A stretch of 36,247 bases of DNA from PGYR01 sp040264895 (GTDB lineage Bacteria > Bacteroidota > Ignavibacteria > Kapaibacteriales > UBA2268). Numbering within the stretch: the first letter of the stretch is position 1; each line of letters starts with the position of its first letter. The notes beneath the pieces are model-generated. The model ran no database searches. It saw only the letters and a program-made list of their open reading frames with translations, and had not been told where the DNA came from. Below, one piece after another: positions 1-9,506 of the stretch. Location of the stretch: contig JBDQHL010000011.1 of NCBI GenBank assembly GCA_040264895.1, positions 1-36,247 on the forward strand, in the 5' to 3' direction. Made by a program: the position numbers and the translations under genes.

Positions 1-372
1 CAAAAATAAATACAAGTAAAACAATTGTTTTTTATTAACAATAATGAGGTAAAAAAATTAGTCTGAGTTACCAAATAAGTCAATAGTTAATCAGGTTATT
101 CAACCACTTAGTAGGAAACTAATTGTTAACCGAATTCTCATTAAAGGTAAACGTTTGTTATTCTAATCTATCTTATCCTTCGAATTTATTTCTAAAATCT
201 GATTAAATCATTAATTACCCCAAATTAATTGGTACAATTACTGATAGTATAAACAGTAAAATAGCTTATTTTCTATTTAGATTAACGAAATACAAAATAA
301 TAAAGTCTAAAAATCGAATATGCTTTAACTAATGTTTATTCATAGGAAAAATATATCAACCATTATAATTAG
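1..372. other. AT-rich leader region without a gene
   Basis: No open reading frame, RNA gene or repeat unit that I can support lies in this stretch. It is very AT-rich and precedes the first gene of a three-gene secretion operon, so it probably holds that operon's promoter, but I could not assign a convincing -33/-7 pair. Confidence 0.5.
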
Positions 373-2004
373 ATGACTCCAATTAAAAGATTTTATGGGC
401 TTTTGAGCCAATACAAGTCCGAAATCAAACAAATATATTTATATGCTTTGTTTATAGGTATTGTTAACTTAACATTACCAATAGGTATTCAAGCTATAAT
501 TAATTTCTTACAAACGGGTGAACTTACGTCCACTTGGGTATTGTTAGTGGTTGTAGTTATTATAGGTGTTGCAGTAACTGGTTTCTTGCAAATACTACAG
601 TTAAGAGTTGTTGAGAATGTACAACAAGATTTATTTGCTCGCTCTGCCTTTGAATTTGCATACAGAATTCCTAAAATTGTTTACCTCAAATTTGATAAAA
701 TTTACGCTCCCGAATTAGTCAATAGATTCTTTGATACTATGACTATCCAAAAAGGACTACCAAAGATTCTAATTGATTTCTCGCAAGCAATATTTCAGAT
801 AATTTTTGGTCTGTTGTTACTTTCTATTTACAGTCCTTACTTTATTATACTTGGTACAGCTATGTTTGTACTGATTTGGTTAATATATAAATTAACTGGA
901 AAGGTTGGTTTAGAAACTAGTTTGATGGAGAGTAATTTTAAATATAAGTTGGCATATTGGTTAGAAGAAATAGCTAGACTTTCAGATTCATTTAAATTAA
1001 TTCCCAGAAGTAAACTTCATTTAGAAAAAACAGATTACTTCTCAACCAAATATTTGGAGCACAGAGAAGACCACTTTCAAGTATTGCTAAAACAGTTTAA
1101 GTTCTTCGTTACTTTCAGAGTGTTTTTAGTCTTTGGTTTACTCTTTTTGGGTGGTTTACTAGTATTCCAAGAAGAGCTTAATTTAGGTCAATTTGTTGCA
1201 GCAGAAATTGTAATTATCTTGATTATCAATTCCATAGAGAAAATAATCAGATTAATTGACATTATTTATGATGTTCTAACAGGCCTGGAAAAAATTGGTA
1301 TTGTTACGGACATGGATCTAGACAAAAATGATGGTCAGATTGATGTTGAAGAAGAAGAGGAATTCAAGGTAGTTGCAAAGAATATAAGATTCAAATTCCC
1401 TGATGAAGAAAGGTGGTTACTTGATAATGTCTCATTTGACATTAAAAAGAGTGACAGGATTGTACTTGAAGGTAAACCTGGTAGTGGTAAATCATTATTA
1501 TTAGGAGTTATCTCAGGGTTGTATCAAATTAATGAAGGTGAATTATACGTCAACGACTATTCCTATAATGTAATGAATAAAGAAAGTTTGTTCGACAATA
1601 TTCACTTAACTCAAGGACAAGATCAATTGTTCAAGGGCACTTTGAGAGAAAATATTGTGATGGGAAGAAAGATTGAAGATAGAGATTTGAATAATGTAAT
1701 TAACCAATTAGGTTTAAAACCTTATATTGCTCAATTACCACGTGGTATAGAGTCTGAAATTTTAAGTACAGGAAAAAGAATAAGCAGAAGTATAATCCAA
1801 AAAATCATATTAGCTCGTTCTATAGTTGGTAAGCCAAAGTTACTTTTATTAAAGAATCCACTTCAGTTCATGAATAAAGAAGACAGAAATAGTATTATTG
1901 ACTATTTGACGTCGGAAGATAAAGACTGGGCACTTGTAGTTGTTTCAGATTTTGATTATTGGAAAGAAAAGTGCAACAAAAACATTTGGCTAACTAATGC
2001 TTAA
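373..2004 (+). CDS. ABC exporter (membrane domain plus degenerate ATPase domain), type I secretion-like
   Basis: A 543-residue half-transporter with an N-terminal membrane domain (about residues 20-310) and a C-terminal nucleotide-binding domain. The Walker A motif GKPGSGKS is intact at residues 367-374, and a Q-loop Gln is at 414. The signature is degenerate (LSTGK at 464-468 instead of LSGGQ). The Walker B region reads LLLLKNPL, so the Mg-binding Asp and catalytic Glu are replaced by Lys494 and Asn495. The switch His is replaced by Ser525. The gene overlaps the following HlyD-type adaptor by 8 bp, and a TolC-type channel gene comes next, so it is the inner-membrane part of a type I-like exporter. 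No peptidase C39 domain is present and no substrate is encoded nearby. Fold and operon role are fairly sure. Predicted loss of ATP hydrolysis is inferred from the missing residues. Confidence 0.85.
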   Translation: MTPIKRFYGLLSQYKSEIKQIYLYALFIGIVNLTLPIGIQAIINFLQTGELTSTWVLLVVVVIIGVAVTGFLQILQLRVVENVQQDLFARSAFEFAYRIPKIVYLKFDKIYAPELVNRFFDTMTIQKGLPKILIDFSQAIFQIIFGLLLLSIYSPYFIILGTAMFVLIWLIYKLTGKVGLETSLMESNFKYKLAYWLEEIARLSDSFKLIPRSKLHLEKTDYFSTKYLEHREDHFQVLLKQFKFFVTFRVFLVFGLLFLGGLLVFQEELNLGQFVAAEIVIILIINSIEKIIRLIDIIYDVLTGLEKIGIVTDMDLDKNDGQIDVEEEEEFKVVAKNIRFKFPDEERWLLDNVSFDIKKSDRIVLEGKPGSGKSLLLGVISGLYQINEGELYVNDYSYNVMNKESLFDNIHLTQGQDQLFKGTLRENIVMGRKIEDRDLNNVINQLGLKPYIAQLPRGIESEILSTGKRISRSIIQKIILARSIVGKPKLLLLKNPLQFMNKEDRNSIIDYLTSEDKDWALVVVSDFDYWKEKCNKNIWLTNA

Positions 2005-3355
2005 TATTACAAATAATAGTATATCAAATAAATATAAGCTAACTGATTTTAATTCTTTTCAAATTCTGAAAAAGAGTAAAATTAGAAAAACTTCTATCTA
2101 CTTGTCTTCTGCACTTCTAATAAGTATAGTTATTTTCCTATTTTTGCCGTGGAGACAGAATATACAAGCTGATGGCTCTGTAACAACTCGTTACCCACAA
2201 CAAAGACCGCAGTCTATTCAATCAGTAATTGCTGGTAGGATTGAAAAGTGGAATGTGAAAGAGGGTGACTTTGTGAGTAAGGGTGATACAATAGCATTCA
2301 TTTCCGAAGTAAAAAATGAGTACTTTGATCCAGAATTAGTAGATAGAACCGGCGAACAGTATGATGCCAAATTCGAAAGTATAGACTCGTACAATGAAAA
2401 AATCATAGCACTTGGAAAACAGTTTGAGGCACTCACAGAAGTCCTCAGTCTAAAGAAAAAGCAAACTTTAAACAAGGTAGAACAGGCAAAGAATAAAATT
2501 GCCAATGATAGTATTGATATGGTTGCCTTGGAAAATAATATGCAAATAGCTCAAAATCAGTATGAACGAATAAAAGAGCTGAATGAGAAGGGGCTAAAAT
2601 CACTTTCAGAATTACAAGATAAAGAGTTAAAACTTCAGAATGCTGGAGCAAAGTATAGAGTACAAAAAAACAAGTTACTAAATCGTAGGAATGAGCTTAA
2701 CAATTTATTGATTGAGCTTTCTGCATTAGAAGAAGAGTATATGGATAAGCTTTCCAAATCACAATCAGAAAAGCAATCTGCTATCTCCAAGAAATTAGAA
2801 ACAATAGCTGATGTCTCGAAGTTGAAAAGTACTCTAAGTAATTATAACACAAGACAACAATTCTATAACATAACTGCTCCTCAATCTGGATACGTAACTC
2901 GTACACTGAAAAAAGGTATAGGTGAAACTCTGAAGGAAGGAGAAACTATAGTTTCTATTATGCCTCAGAAATATGAACTAGCAGTTGAGGTACAAATAAA
3001 CCCAAGAGACATATCATTAGTACATGTTGATAGCGAGGTAAAAATTAGGTTCGACGGTTGGCCTGCTATTATAATTAGTGGATGGCCAGAGCGAGCAACT
3101 GGTGTATTTACTGGTAAGGTTGTAGCTATAGATAAATTTATCAACGATAAAGGCGATTACAGGGTAATAGTTAGTCCTTTAGAAACAGAAAAGCCATGGC
3201 CCGACAACTTATTTGTTGGTACTGGTGCTGCTACATTCATGTTGCTTAACGAAGTTCCAGTTTGGTATGAGATATGGCGACAGCTGAACGGATTCCCTGC
3301 TGATTACTATGATACCCAGTACAACGTTGGTTCTAAAGAAAAGTCGAAGAAATAA
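1997..3355 (+). CDS. HlyD family membrane fusion protein
   Basis: A 452-residue periplasmic adaptor. A short cytoplasmic N-terminus is followed by one membrane helix at about residues 34-51, ending at the PW pair. Next come the first half of a lipoyl/barrel-sandwich segment (GRIEKWNVKEGDFVSKGDTI, about 79-98), a long alpha-helical hairpin rich in Lys/Glu/Gln (about 130-285), the second lipoyl half (NITAPQSGYVTRTLKKGIGE), and a beta-barrel part that ends with WYEIWRQLNGFP. This domain order is that of HlyD/LapC-type adaptors, which bridge an inner-membrane ABC protein and an outer-membrane TolC channel. It sits between exactly those two partners: an 8-bp overlap with the ABC gene suggests translational coupling, and the channel gene starts 4 bp downstream of its stop. 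Confidence 0.9.
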   Translation: MLNITNNSISNKYKLTDFNSFQILKKSKIRKTSIYLSSALLISIVIFLFLPWRQNIQADGSVTTRYPQQRPQSIQSVIAGRIEKWNVKEGDFVSKGDTIAFISEVKNEYFDPELVDRTGEQYDAKFESIDSYNEKIIALGKQFEALTEVLSLKKKQTLNKVEQAKNKIANDSIDMVALENNMQIAQNQYERIKELNEKGLKSLSELQDKELKLQNAGAKYRVQKNKLLNRRNELNNLLIELSALEEEYMDKLSKSQSEKQSAISKKLETIADVSKLKSTLSNYNTRQQFYNITAPQSGYVTRTLKKGIGETLKEGETIVSIMPQKYELAVEVQINPRDISLVHVDSEVKIRFDGWPAIIISGWPERATGVFTGKVVAIDKFINDKGDYRVIVSPLETEKPWPDNLFVGTGAATFMLLNEVPVWYEIWRQLNGFPADYYDTQYNVGSKEKSKK

Positions 3356-3359
3356 TATT

Positions 3360-4793
3360 ATGTTCACTGATGGTGCCATATCGAAGGTTTACAATACAAG
3401 TGTAAAAACATTTGTGTACAAGCTATTAGCTCTGTGCATATTTGTAATTCCTTTCAATCAAGCATTGTCACAAGATGAAAGTACACTTACATACAGTGAG
3501 TACCTCAAGATTGTATTAGAAGAACACCCAATAATCAAAACAGCTGAGTTAAACACAGATTTTGGTGAAGCGAGTATGCTATATGCCAATGGTTTGTTAG
3601 ACCCACTAATTAGTGCTAGCTGGAAACAAAAAGATTTTGATAAGAAGTTATATTATCAAATGTATGATGGGAAGTTAGATATACCAACCAGGTATGGAGT
3701 TAGTTTACTTGCTGGTTATGATAACACCGATGGTCAGTTTCTAAATCCCCAGAATTTTTTACAACCAGACGGGCTTTTCTTTGTTGGTTTAGAGGTTGAT
3801 TTATTGCAAGGTTTGCTTGTCAATGAACGTAGTGCTACTTTGGACAAAGCAGAAATAATATCTAGAATGTCTGAGAACCAAAGACAGTTGGAAGTGTTGG
3901 AACTATTGTATCAAGCAATAGAGAACTATTTTGATTGGCAGATGTATTATGAAATTGATAAAACTTTAGATAGCAACAGAATACTTAGTCAAACCTATTT
4001 GAATATAACTAAGCTTTCTTTTGAGAACGGCGAAAAGACTGCTATGGATACCTTAGAAGCATTTCTGCAATACCAAGATGTAATAGCAATGCGCCAAAAA
4101 AATCAGATTAAGCTACTTAAATCTAGATTAAAGATTGAGAACTTCTTGTGGTTAGATGACGAGCCAGTAAATCTAAGAGAAGAAATAACACCAGAAAACA
4201 TCAATACAGAGTTAGCTACAAATGTTGAGGATTTGGAGGTGGTAGTTTCATCCCACCCAAAGCTTTTAACCTTGAACAACAAACGTGAGATGCTAGAAGT
4301 AGAGCAATCACTAAAAAGTCAAAAGCTATTACCCAAACTGAAGGCAAAGTATAACCCTCTTCTTGGAGTAAATGATAATCCAGTTAACGAAATTGCATCA
4401 GCTAACAACTTTACTTTTGGTATCGGGTTTTCCATGCCTCTATTATTCAGAAGTGCCAGAGGTGATGTAGAGTTGGCAGAGATAAAATTGAAAGAGATAG
4501 ATTTCAAGATTGAAAACGAATACCAACAATTGCGAAATAAAATCAATGCAAGTTGGGCTAAACAAAGCCTACTATTCCAACAGACTGACTTATTACAAAG
4601 AAATGTAGAAGGTTATAGAGCACTTCTCGACGGTGAGAGAATAAAGTTTGATTTGGGTGAAAGCACAGTGTTTTTAGTAAACAAAAGACAAGAAAAATAC
4701 ATTGACTCACAAATAAAACTCATCAAAACCCAGATAGACCAGAACAAAGCAGCATTAGAATTTTATTACAATACAAATGCTATCAATAATTAG
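3360..4793 (+). CDS. TolC family outer membrane efflux protein
   Basis: About 477 residues from the preferred ATG at 3360, which lies 4 bp after the adaptor's stop. An ATG at 3309 in the same frame would overlap the adaptor by 47 bp and would put a charged stretch before the signal peptide. The N-terminus carries a hydrophobic signal sequence (FVYKLLALCIFVIPFNQALSQ), then repeated long helices with Leu/Gln/Glu-rich heptads typical of the outer membrane efflux family, including the repeat-start motifs SEYLKIVLEEHPIIKTAEL and VVVSSHPKLLTLNNKREMLE. TolC-like trimers form the outer-membrane channel and periplasmic tunnel of tripartite exporters. Third gene of the ABC-HlyD-TolC operon. Confidence 0.88.
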   Translation: MFTDGAISKVYNTSVKTFVYKLLALCIFVIPFNQALSQDESTLTYSEYLKIVLEEHPIIKTAELNTDFGEASMLYANGLLDPLISASWKQKDFDKKLYYQMYDGKLDIPTRYGVSLLAGYDNTDGQFLNPQNFLQPDGLFFVGLEVDLLQGLLVNERSATLDKAEIISRMSENQRQLEVLELLYQAIENYFDWQMYYEIDKTLDSNRILSQTYLNITKLSFENGEKTAMDTLEAFLQYQDVIAMRQKNQIKLLKSRLKIENFLWLDDEPVNLREEITPENINTELATNVEDLEVVVSSHPKLLTLNNKREMLEVEQSLKSQKLLPKLKAKYNPLLGVNDNPVNEIASANNFTFGIGFSMPLLFRSARGDVELAEIKLKEIDFKIENEYQQLRNKINASWAKQSLLFQQTDLLQRNVEGYRALLDGERIKFDLGESTVFLVNKRQEKYIDSQIKLIKTQIDQNKAALEFYYNTNAINN

Positions 4794-4883
4794 TAGTTAG
4801 CCTACCCTCCCAAAACTTACTATTTGTCATTTATAAAATATTGTGCTAATTTTAATCATAGTAATCAACAAAAGAGAACTAAG

Positions 4884-6338
4884 ATGAAGTTAAAGCACTT
4901 AATAGATGGACTGGAATACAAAGAAGTAATAGGAACGATAGATAAAGAAATAAACAACCTGCAGCACGACAGCCGTGAGGTGGATCAGCACGATATATTT
5001 GTAGCAATAAGTGGTCATGATTCCGATGGGCATGATTATATAGAGTCTGCTGTTAGCTTTGGTGCAGATGTGGTAGTTAGTGAAAAATCACCTGATTTAC
5101 GTTATGACAATGTTACCTTTATTGTAGTAGAAAATAGCAGGGTTGCACTGGCTAAGTTGGCTACAAACTATTATAAAAACCCTTCACAAAATTTGAAAAT
5201 GATAGGTGTGACGGGAACAAATGGTAAAACTTCAGTTACCTTTTTAATTAAAAACCTGCTAAAAAAACAGGGACAAAAATCTGCAATTATAGGAACTACA
5301 GGTATATATATAGATGATGAGAAAGTTGAATCAACACTTACAACACCCGATTCTGTTACGATAAACAAAATATTGAGACAAGTTGCAGATAAAGGGATAG
5401 AGTATGTAATAATGGAAGTATCATCGCACGCTTTAGACCAAAACCGAGCTGCGTACTTGGATTTTGATATTGCTCTATTTACCAATATAACACACGACCA
5501 TTTGGACTATCATCAGACATTCGAGGCATACTCGGAAGCAAAGAAATTGCTTTTTGATAATCTGAAATCAGATGGAATAGCTATTGTCAATGTGGATGAT
5601 GCCGGATACAAAGATATGATAAGCGATACGGAAGCAAGTGTATCACTTGTTGGGTGGGATGTTAATGCAAATTATCAGATTAAGAATGATAAGATAAGCA
5701 ACGACGGCAGCCAGTTCGATATTGAACATAATGATAAGTCAGTAACTGTTCACTCGCCTCTAATAGCTCAGTTCAATATTATGAATCTCAGTTTGTCATT
5801 GGTTGCAGTTTCCAAAATATTGCAAGAAGAACTGCTAGTAACGGCAACTGGTCTTAGCACTATAACTACAGCTCCAGGTAGAATGGAAAGAGTTAATTTG
5901 TCGAACGGAGCAATCGCTATTGTTGACTATGCACACACCCCAGATGCGTTGGAAAAAGCAGCAAAGGTAAGCAAACTAATGTCAGACAAAACCAAGGGTA
6001 AACTTATAGTTGTGTTTGGTTGTGGTGGTAATAGAGATAAATCCAAAAGACCAAAAATGGCAGAAGCTGCCGAGAAATATGCCGACAGGATAATAGTGAC
6101 CGACGACAACCCAAGAACAGAAAACCGAGAAAAAATATACGCTGATATAGAAAAAGGGCTTACTAAAGCTGGAAATTATGTTGTGATTGGAGACCGCAAG
6201 GAAGCAATAGTGGAAGCGGTAAAAATATCGAACAGTGGAGACATAATACTAATAGCCGGAAAGGGACACGAGAATTACCAAATAATTGACAAAGAGAAAA
6301 TACACTTCGACGATAAGGAAGTGGTTTTAGGGGTGTGA
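4884..6338 (+). CDS. murE: UDP-N-acetylmuramoyl-L-alanyl-D-glutamate--2,6-diaminopimelate ligase
   Basis: Cytoplasmic Mur ligase adding meso-diaminopimelate to UDP-MurNAc-L-Ala-D-Glu in peptidoglycan synthesis. About 484 residues from the ATG at 4884. A longer reading from 4824 exists, but its first 20 residues do not resemble MurE and the KLKHLIDGL start is typical. The ATP-binding motif GVTGTNGKTS is at about 107-116, EVSSHALDQNR and TNITHDHLDYH follow, and the DNPR motif that marks diaminopimelate rather than lysine specificity is at 408-411, with GKGHENYQ near the C-terminus. All expected motifs are present, so it should be functional. It is the only cell-wall gene in the window. murE is usually within the division and cell wall cluster, so its position 90 bp after a secretion operon is atypical. 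Confidence 0.96.
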   Translation: MKLKHLIDGLEYKEVIGTIDKEINNLQHDSREVDQHDIFVAISGHDSDGHDYIESAVSFGADVVVSEKSPDLRYDNVTFIVVENSRVALAKLATNYYKNPSQNLKMIGVTGTNGKTSVTFLIKNLLKKQGQKSAIIGTTGIYIDDEKVESTLTTPDSVTINKILRQVADKGIEYVIMEVSSHALDQNRAAYLDFDIALFTNITHDHLDYHQTFEAYSEAKKLLFDNLKSDGIAIVNVDDAGYKDMISDTEASVSLVGWDVNANYQIKNDKISNDGSQFDIEHNDKSVTVHSPLIAQFNIMNLSLSLVAVSKILQEELLVTATGLSTITTAPGRMERVNLSNGAIAIVDYAHTPDALEKAAKVSKLMSDKTKGKLIVVFGCGGNRDKSKRPKMAEAAEKYADRIIVTDDNPRTENREKIYADIEKGLTKAGNYVVIGDRKEAIVEAVKISNSGDIILIAGKGHENYQIIDKEKIHFDDKEVVLGV

Positions 6339-6437
6339 AGTTAAAGCTGAGTAATGATAAAAATAAATTTATCACAGAACATAAACTAGATAATTAAAGT
6401 TTAACTTGAATAACTGCCCAAAATTAATACTGCTATT

Positions 6438-6947
6438 ATGACTAAATCTACAATAATTCTAACCCTATTTATACTGACTTTATCTGCTGCCTTAGCAGAT
6501 GAAGGTGATACAACTAGAAGCAATTTCCTACAAGAAATGATAGAAGTAGTGACTGAGATAAAAGCTGCTGACTACGGTACAATTGATGACTATGCTATGT
6601 TCCCTATGGTAACTAATTGTGGTGAGGGACAGAATTACAGCTCTATATCTAAGAATGATTTTATTGACAATGTGGACTCGCTACTGAGTGATGAGATAGT
6701 AGAGAGACTAATAGATAAAAAAAGTATTGAATTCAGCATGAAGCGTGAGGGTGGCGAAACTGTAGAGCAGAAAGTAAAGATAAAGTATGACTACATAGAG
6801 TATGACGTAGTGGCTCAGATAGAGATAAAAGTGATAAAAAATATAGTATTATATTTTAAGCAATGCAATGACAAACTAAGATTAGAAAAGTATATATGCG
6901 ACGAGCAACCAGAAGAAAAGTTAGATCATTGGTATGAAGAGTATTAA
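6438..6947 (+). CDS. hypothetical exported protein
   Basis: A 169-residue protein of unrecognised family. It starts with a clear signal peptide (STIILTLFILTLSAALADEG, cleavage probably after ALA). The mature part is acidic and mixed alpha/beta in appearance, with three Cys residues (CGEG, QCNDK, ICDEQ) that could form a disulfide, and it ends in an acidic tail. It is convergent with the outer membrane receptor gene that ends 18 bp downstream. No domain can be named. Confidence 0.6.
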   Translation: MTKSTIILTLFILTLSAALADEGDTTRSNFLQEMIEVVTEIKAADYGTIDDYAMFPMVTNCGEGQNYSSISKNDFIDNVDSLLSDEIVERLIDKKSIEFSMKREGGETVEQKVKIKYDYIEYDVVAQIEIKVIKNIVLYFKQCNDKLRLEKYICDEQPEEKLDHWYEEY

Positions 6948-6965
6948 AAGCAACGAGAAGTTACT

Positions 6966-9338
6966 CTAATTCATATCACCACCATCACCATCGAAAGCAG
7001 ACCTTTCTCTTTGTTTAGCTTGGTTAATTCTGTAAGAGAATGTTAAAGTAACTTGTCCTGCTCTCCATTGGAAGTCAGATTCTCTGAAGAATGTTTCACC
7101 ATTCACTATAGAGCGACGACGCCTCGTGCTAAATATGTCATTACCAGATAATGTTAATGTAGCATTATTATCAAGTATATCTTTGGATAGACCAAAATCT
7201 AACCACCACATACTAAGGTTTTTCCCTTGTGGAGTGTCCTCTGGAGCCCTATAGACAAAGGTTGTCTGAAAATTAAAACCTGCAAACTTTAATTTAGATG
7301 AAAGACGTGTGTTCCAACTAAAATACTCACTATTTAAGTTGAAGACAGTGCTATTACCTGTTATTGTGGATGCAAAAACATTTACATTTACATTTGTTGA
7401 CCACCAATCTGTAAAATCATTTGATAAGTTGAACTCCATTCCATACGAATCTTGAATACCGGCATTGGCTGGTCTAAGTTGAGTTACTCCAGTTGAGTCA
7501 ATGAATGTGACAGTTTGTATAATGTCTGTGCTGTGTCTGTAATATACATTCGACAATATAGAGCCAGATTTCCAATTGAATAGATAACCTAGTTCATAAG
7601 AATCAGCATATTCGGGATTTAAATCCGGATTACCGCCCCATATATTACGCGAGTCTGTAAAGCTAGAAAATGGCATTAATCTCCGGAACCAAGGTCTTTG
7701 AATTCTTGCCGAATAGCTTGCTTGCAATGAGTGTTGTAAATCTAACTTATAATTGAAATGTGCAGAAGGAAAGTAATTAATATAATCTCTTTGATTCCTG
7801 TAGTTTGTTCTTAGCAACTCGGTTGTGATATCCGAATATTCAGTTCTTACTCCTAACTGCCAACCGAATTCTTCCATTTGATTACCAGCCATTACATAAG
7901 CTGCAATTATATTCTCATAATAAACAAAATTATCATTGAATCCATCTAAGAACTCAAACTCATCACCAACTTGCTGCTTTACCCAAAAGTCATTATCTAT
8001 CTTTCGTAGGTTTGCTTTTGCACCTGCTTCGAACTTACCGTCTTTGCTGAATGGGTATATGTAGTCTAATTGATAGAGCTGATTTTTTTCAAACTCCAAA
8101 TTATAGCTTCTTTGAACTATGTCATCAATTTGATCGCCTGCTTCGAATATATTCGATTCTTCTATGTCTTTATCTTGCTCAAATCTTGAGTCAAATAGTA
8201 GTTTGTGGTCTTTGTTACCATCGAATATTTTTTCGTAAGTCAGATTGAACTCAATATCATTTTTAGATTCCATCTCGTCATCAGTTCTATTCGATATTCT
8301 ATATATTTCGCCATTTGGCAAGTAATCTGTATATGTCAGTTCTGAGTTGTTTTCTCTATCACCGAATCTGTAATTACCAGCAAAAGTAAGTGTGTTTCCA
8401 CCATCGAAGAAGAAATCAGAACCAATTTGTAGGTTTGCTCCCAAGCCACCTCTTAATCTATCTAAGTCTGTATTGGTGTAGTTAAAAGTATCGTATTCGA
8501 AGAAAAATTGATCTGTAGTGCTTGACCCAGGTGCTCTTCTGTAATTTATACCTACTGTACCGAACAAGTTCATTTTATCTGAACGGTAATTTGATGTCGT
8601 GGTGAAAGCATGATTGTGAGGGTATCCAGTTCTGAGTGAAAAATTACCGTTGAATCCAGCTTCTTGTTCTTTCTTTAGTACTATATTTATTATTCCAACT
8701 TCACCCTGTGCATCGTAGCGTGCCGATGGGTTAGTGACTATTTCAATTTTCTCTATCATCTCACCCATTAGTTGTCTTATGGATTCAGGATCACTTGTCA
8801 CTAACCCAGACTGTTTACCATTCAGCAATATCTGAACATTACCAGAGCCACGAAGTGATACATTACCATCAGGGTCTACGTTTACGGATGGAATATTATC
8901 TAGTATTGCGGAACCATTACGCCCAATATTAGAAACATCTTTGTCTACATTATAAACTCTTTTGTCAAGCTTAAGCTCCATTAGTTCTTTTTCTTCCGTT
9001 ACAACTATTTCTTCAGTCAAAACAGATGATTGAACAATAGTGATAGTTCCTAAATCTAAATCATCATTTAGTGCAACAGGGCTTATTATCTTTGGTTCCA
9101 TTCCCACGGAAGTAACTCTAACATAGTATTTGCCTTGTGGGGCATTGAACCTAAACTTACCAGCTATTTTGGTTACACCCCCAGTTACTATACTAGAATC
9201 AGTAGATGAATGCAATGCTACAGAGGCACCGATCTGAGGTAATTTGCTATCATCTATTACTGTACCAGATATATCATATTTGTCTTGAGCTGAGAGTACT
9301 ATTGAGCTAATTAAAAATGCGAGGATTAAATTTTTCAT
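6966..9338 (-). CDS. outer membrane beta-barrel receptor with carboxypeptidase-like regulatory domain
   Basis: 790 residues. Signal peptide (LILAFLISSIVLSAQDKY), then a carboxypeptidase regulatory-like beta-sandwich (about 23-105, beginning YDISGTVIDDSKLPQIGASV), a TonB-dependent-receptor-like plug (about 115-230, with ILDNIPSVNVDPDGNVSLRG and EIVTNPSARYDAQGEVGIIN), and a long beta-barrel of alternating aromatic strands (NPDLNPEYADSYELGYLFNW). This layout fits the outer-membrane beta-barrel family related to TonB-dependent receptors that is widespread in Bacteroidota. It lacks a SusD-like partner, so a substrate cannot be inferred. It is a single transcription unit, divergent from the LamG lipoprotein gene. 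Confidence 0.85.
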   Translation of the reverse strand: MKNLILAFLISSIVLSAQDKYDISGTVIDDSKLPQIGASVALHSSTDSSIVTGGVTKIAGKFRFNAPQGKYYVRVTSVGMEPKIISPVALNDDLDLGTITIVQSSVLTEEIVVTEEKELMELKLDKRVYNVDKDVSNIGRNGSAILDNIPSVNVDPDGNVSLRGSGNVQILLNGKQSGLVTSDPESIRQLMGEMIEKIEIVTNPSARYDAQGEVGIINIVLKKEQEAGFNGNFSLRTGYPHNHAFTTTSNYRSDKMNLFGTVGINYRRAPGSSTTDQFFFEYDTFNYTNTDLDRLRGGLGANLQIGSDFFFDGGNTLTFAGNYRFGDRENNSELTYTDYLPNGEIYRISNRTDDEMESKNDIEFNLTYEKIFDGNKDHKLLFDSRFEQDKDIEESNIFEAGDQIDDIVQRSYNLEFEKNQLYQLDYIYPFSKDGKFEAGAKANLRKIDNDFWVKQQVGDEFEFLDGFNDNFVYYENIIAAYVMAGNQMEEFGWQLGVRTEYSDITTELLRTNYRNQRDYINYFPSAHFNYKLDLQHSLQASYSARIQRPWFRRLMPFSSFTDSRNIWGGNPDLNPEYADSYELGYLFNWKSGSILSNVYYRHSTDIIQTVTFIDSTGVTQLRPANAGIQDSYGMEFNLSNDFTDWWSTNVNVNVFASTITGNSTVFNLNSEYFSWNTRLSSKLKFAGFNFQTTFVYRAPEDTPQGKNLSMWWLDFGLSKDILDNNATLTLSGNDIFSTRRRRSIVNGETFFRESDFQWRAGQVTLTFSYRINQAKQRERSAFDGDGGDMN

Positions 9339-9468
9339 TAAATAGTTTTTTTGTCGTTGTCTTTCTAATTATTCCTTCCACGTAGTAGGAACACTGTTAG
9401 TATATATAGCAATAAGAAGTTTGATAATTCTTAGACAAAGTTTTACTTTAAAAGTTTAGTGGATTTCT

Positions 9469-9476
9469 TATTTTTG
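9469..9476 (+). promoter_or_regulatory. candidate -7 box (TAnnTTTG) upstream of LamG lipoprotein
   Basis: The octamer TATTTTTG matches the Bacteroidota -7 consensus TAnnTTTG and lies 31 bp upstream of the ATG at 9507. I see no convincing TTTG -33 element at the usual distance, and short AT-rich matches arise by chance here, so confidence is low. Confidence 0.35.
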
Positions 9477-9506
9477 TTGTAATATTTAAAAATAGACAGA
9501 AATAAT

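Noticed and set aside
2218..2651. Minus-strand ORFs inside the HlyD gene and similar antisense ORFs across the window
   Set aside because: They lie opposite well-supported genes, have low-complexity Ser/Phe/Leu-rich translations typical of antisense AT-rich DNA, and show no domain character.
3309..3359. Earlier ATG for the TolC-type gene
   Set aside because: It lies inside the HlyD gene and would put a charged, non-signal stretch before the signal peptide. The ATG at 3360 just after the adaptor's stop fits better.
4824..4883. Earlier ATG for murE
   Set aside because: The 20 extra residues do not resemble MurE N-termini, and the typical start is at 4884.
6345..6400. AT-only hairpin after murE as terminator
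   Set aside because: The GATAAA/TTTATC stem is six AT-rich pairs with no GC clamp and no T-run, too weak to call.
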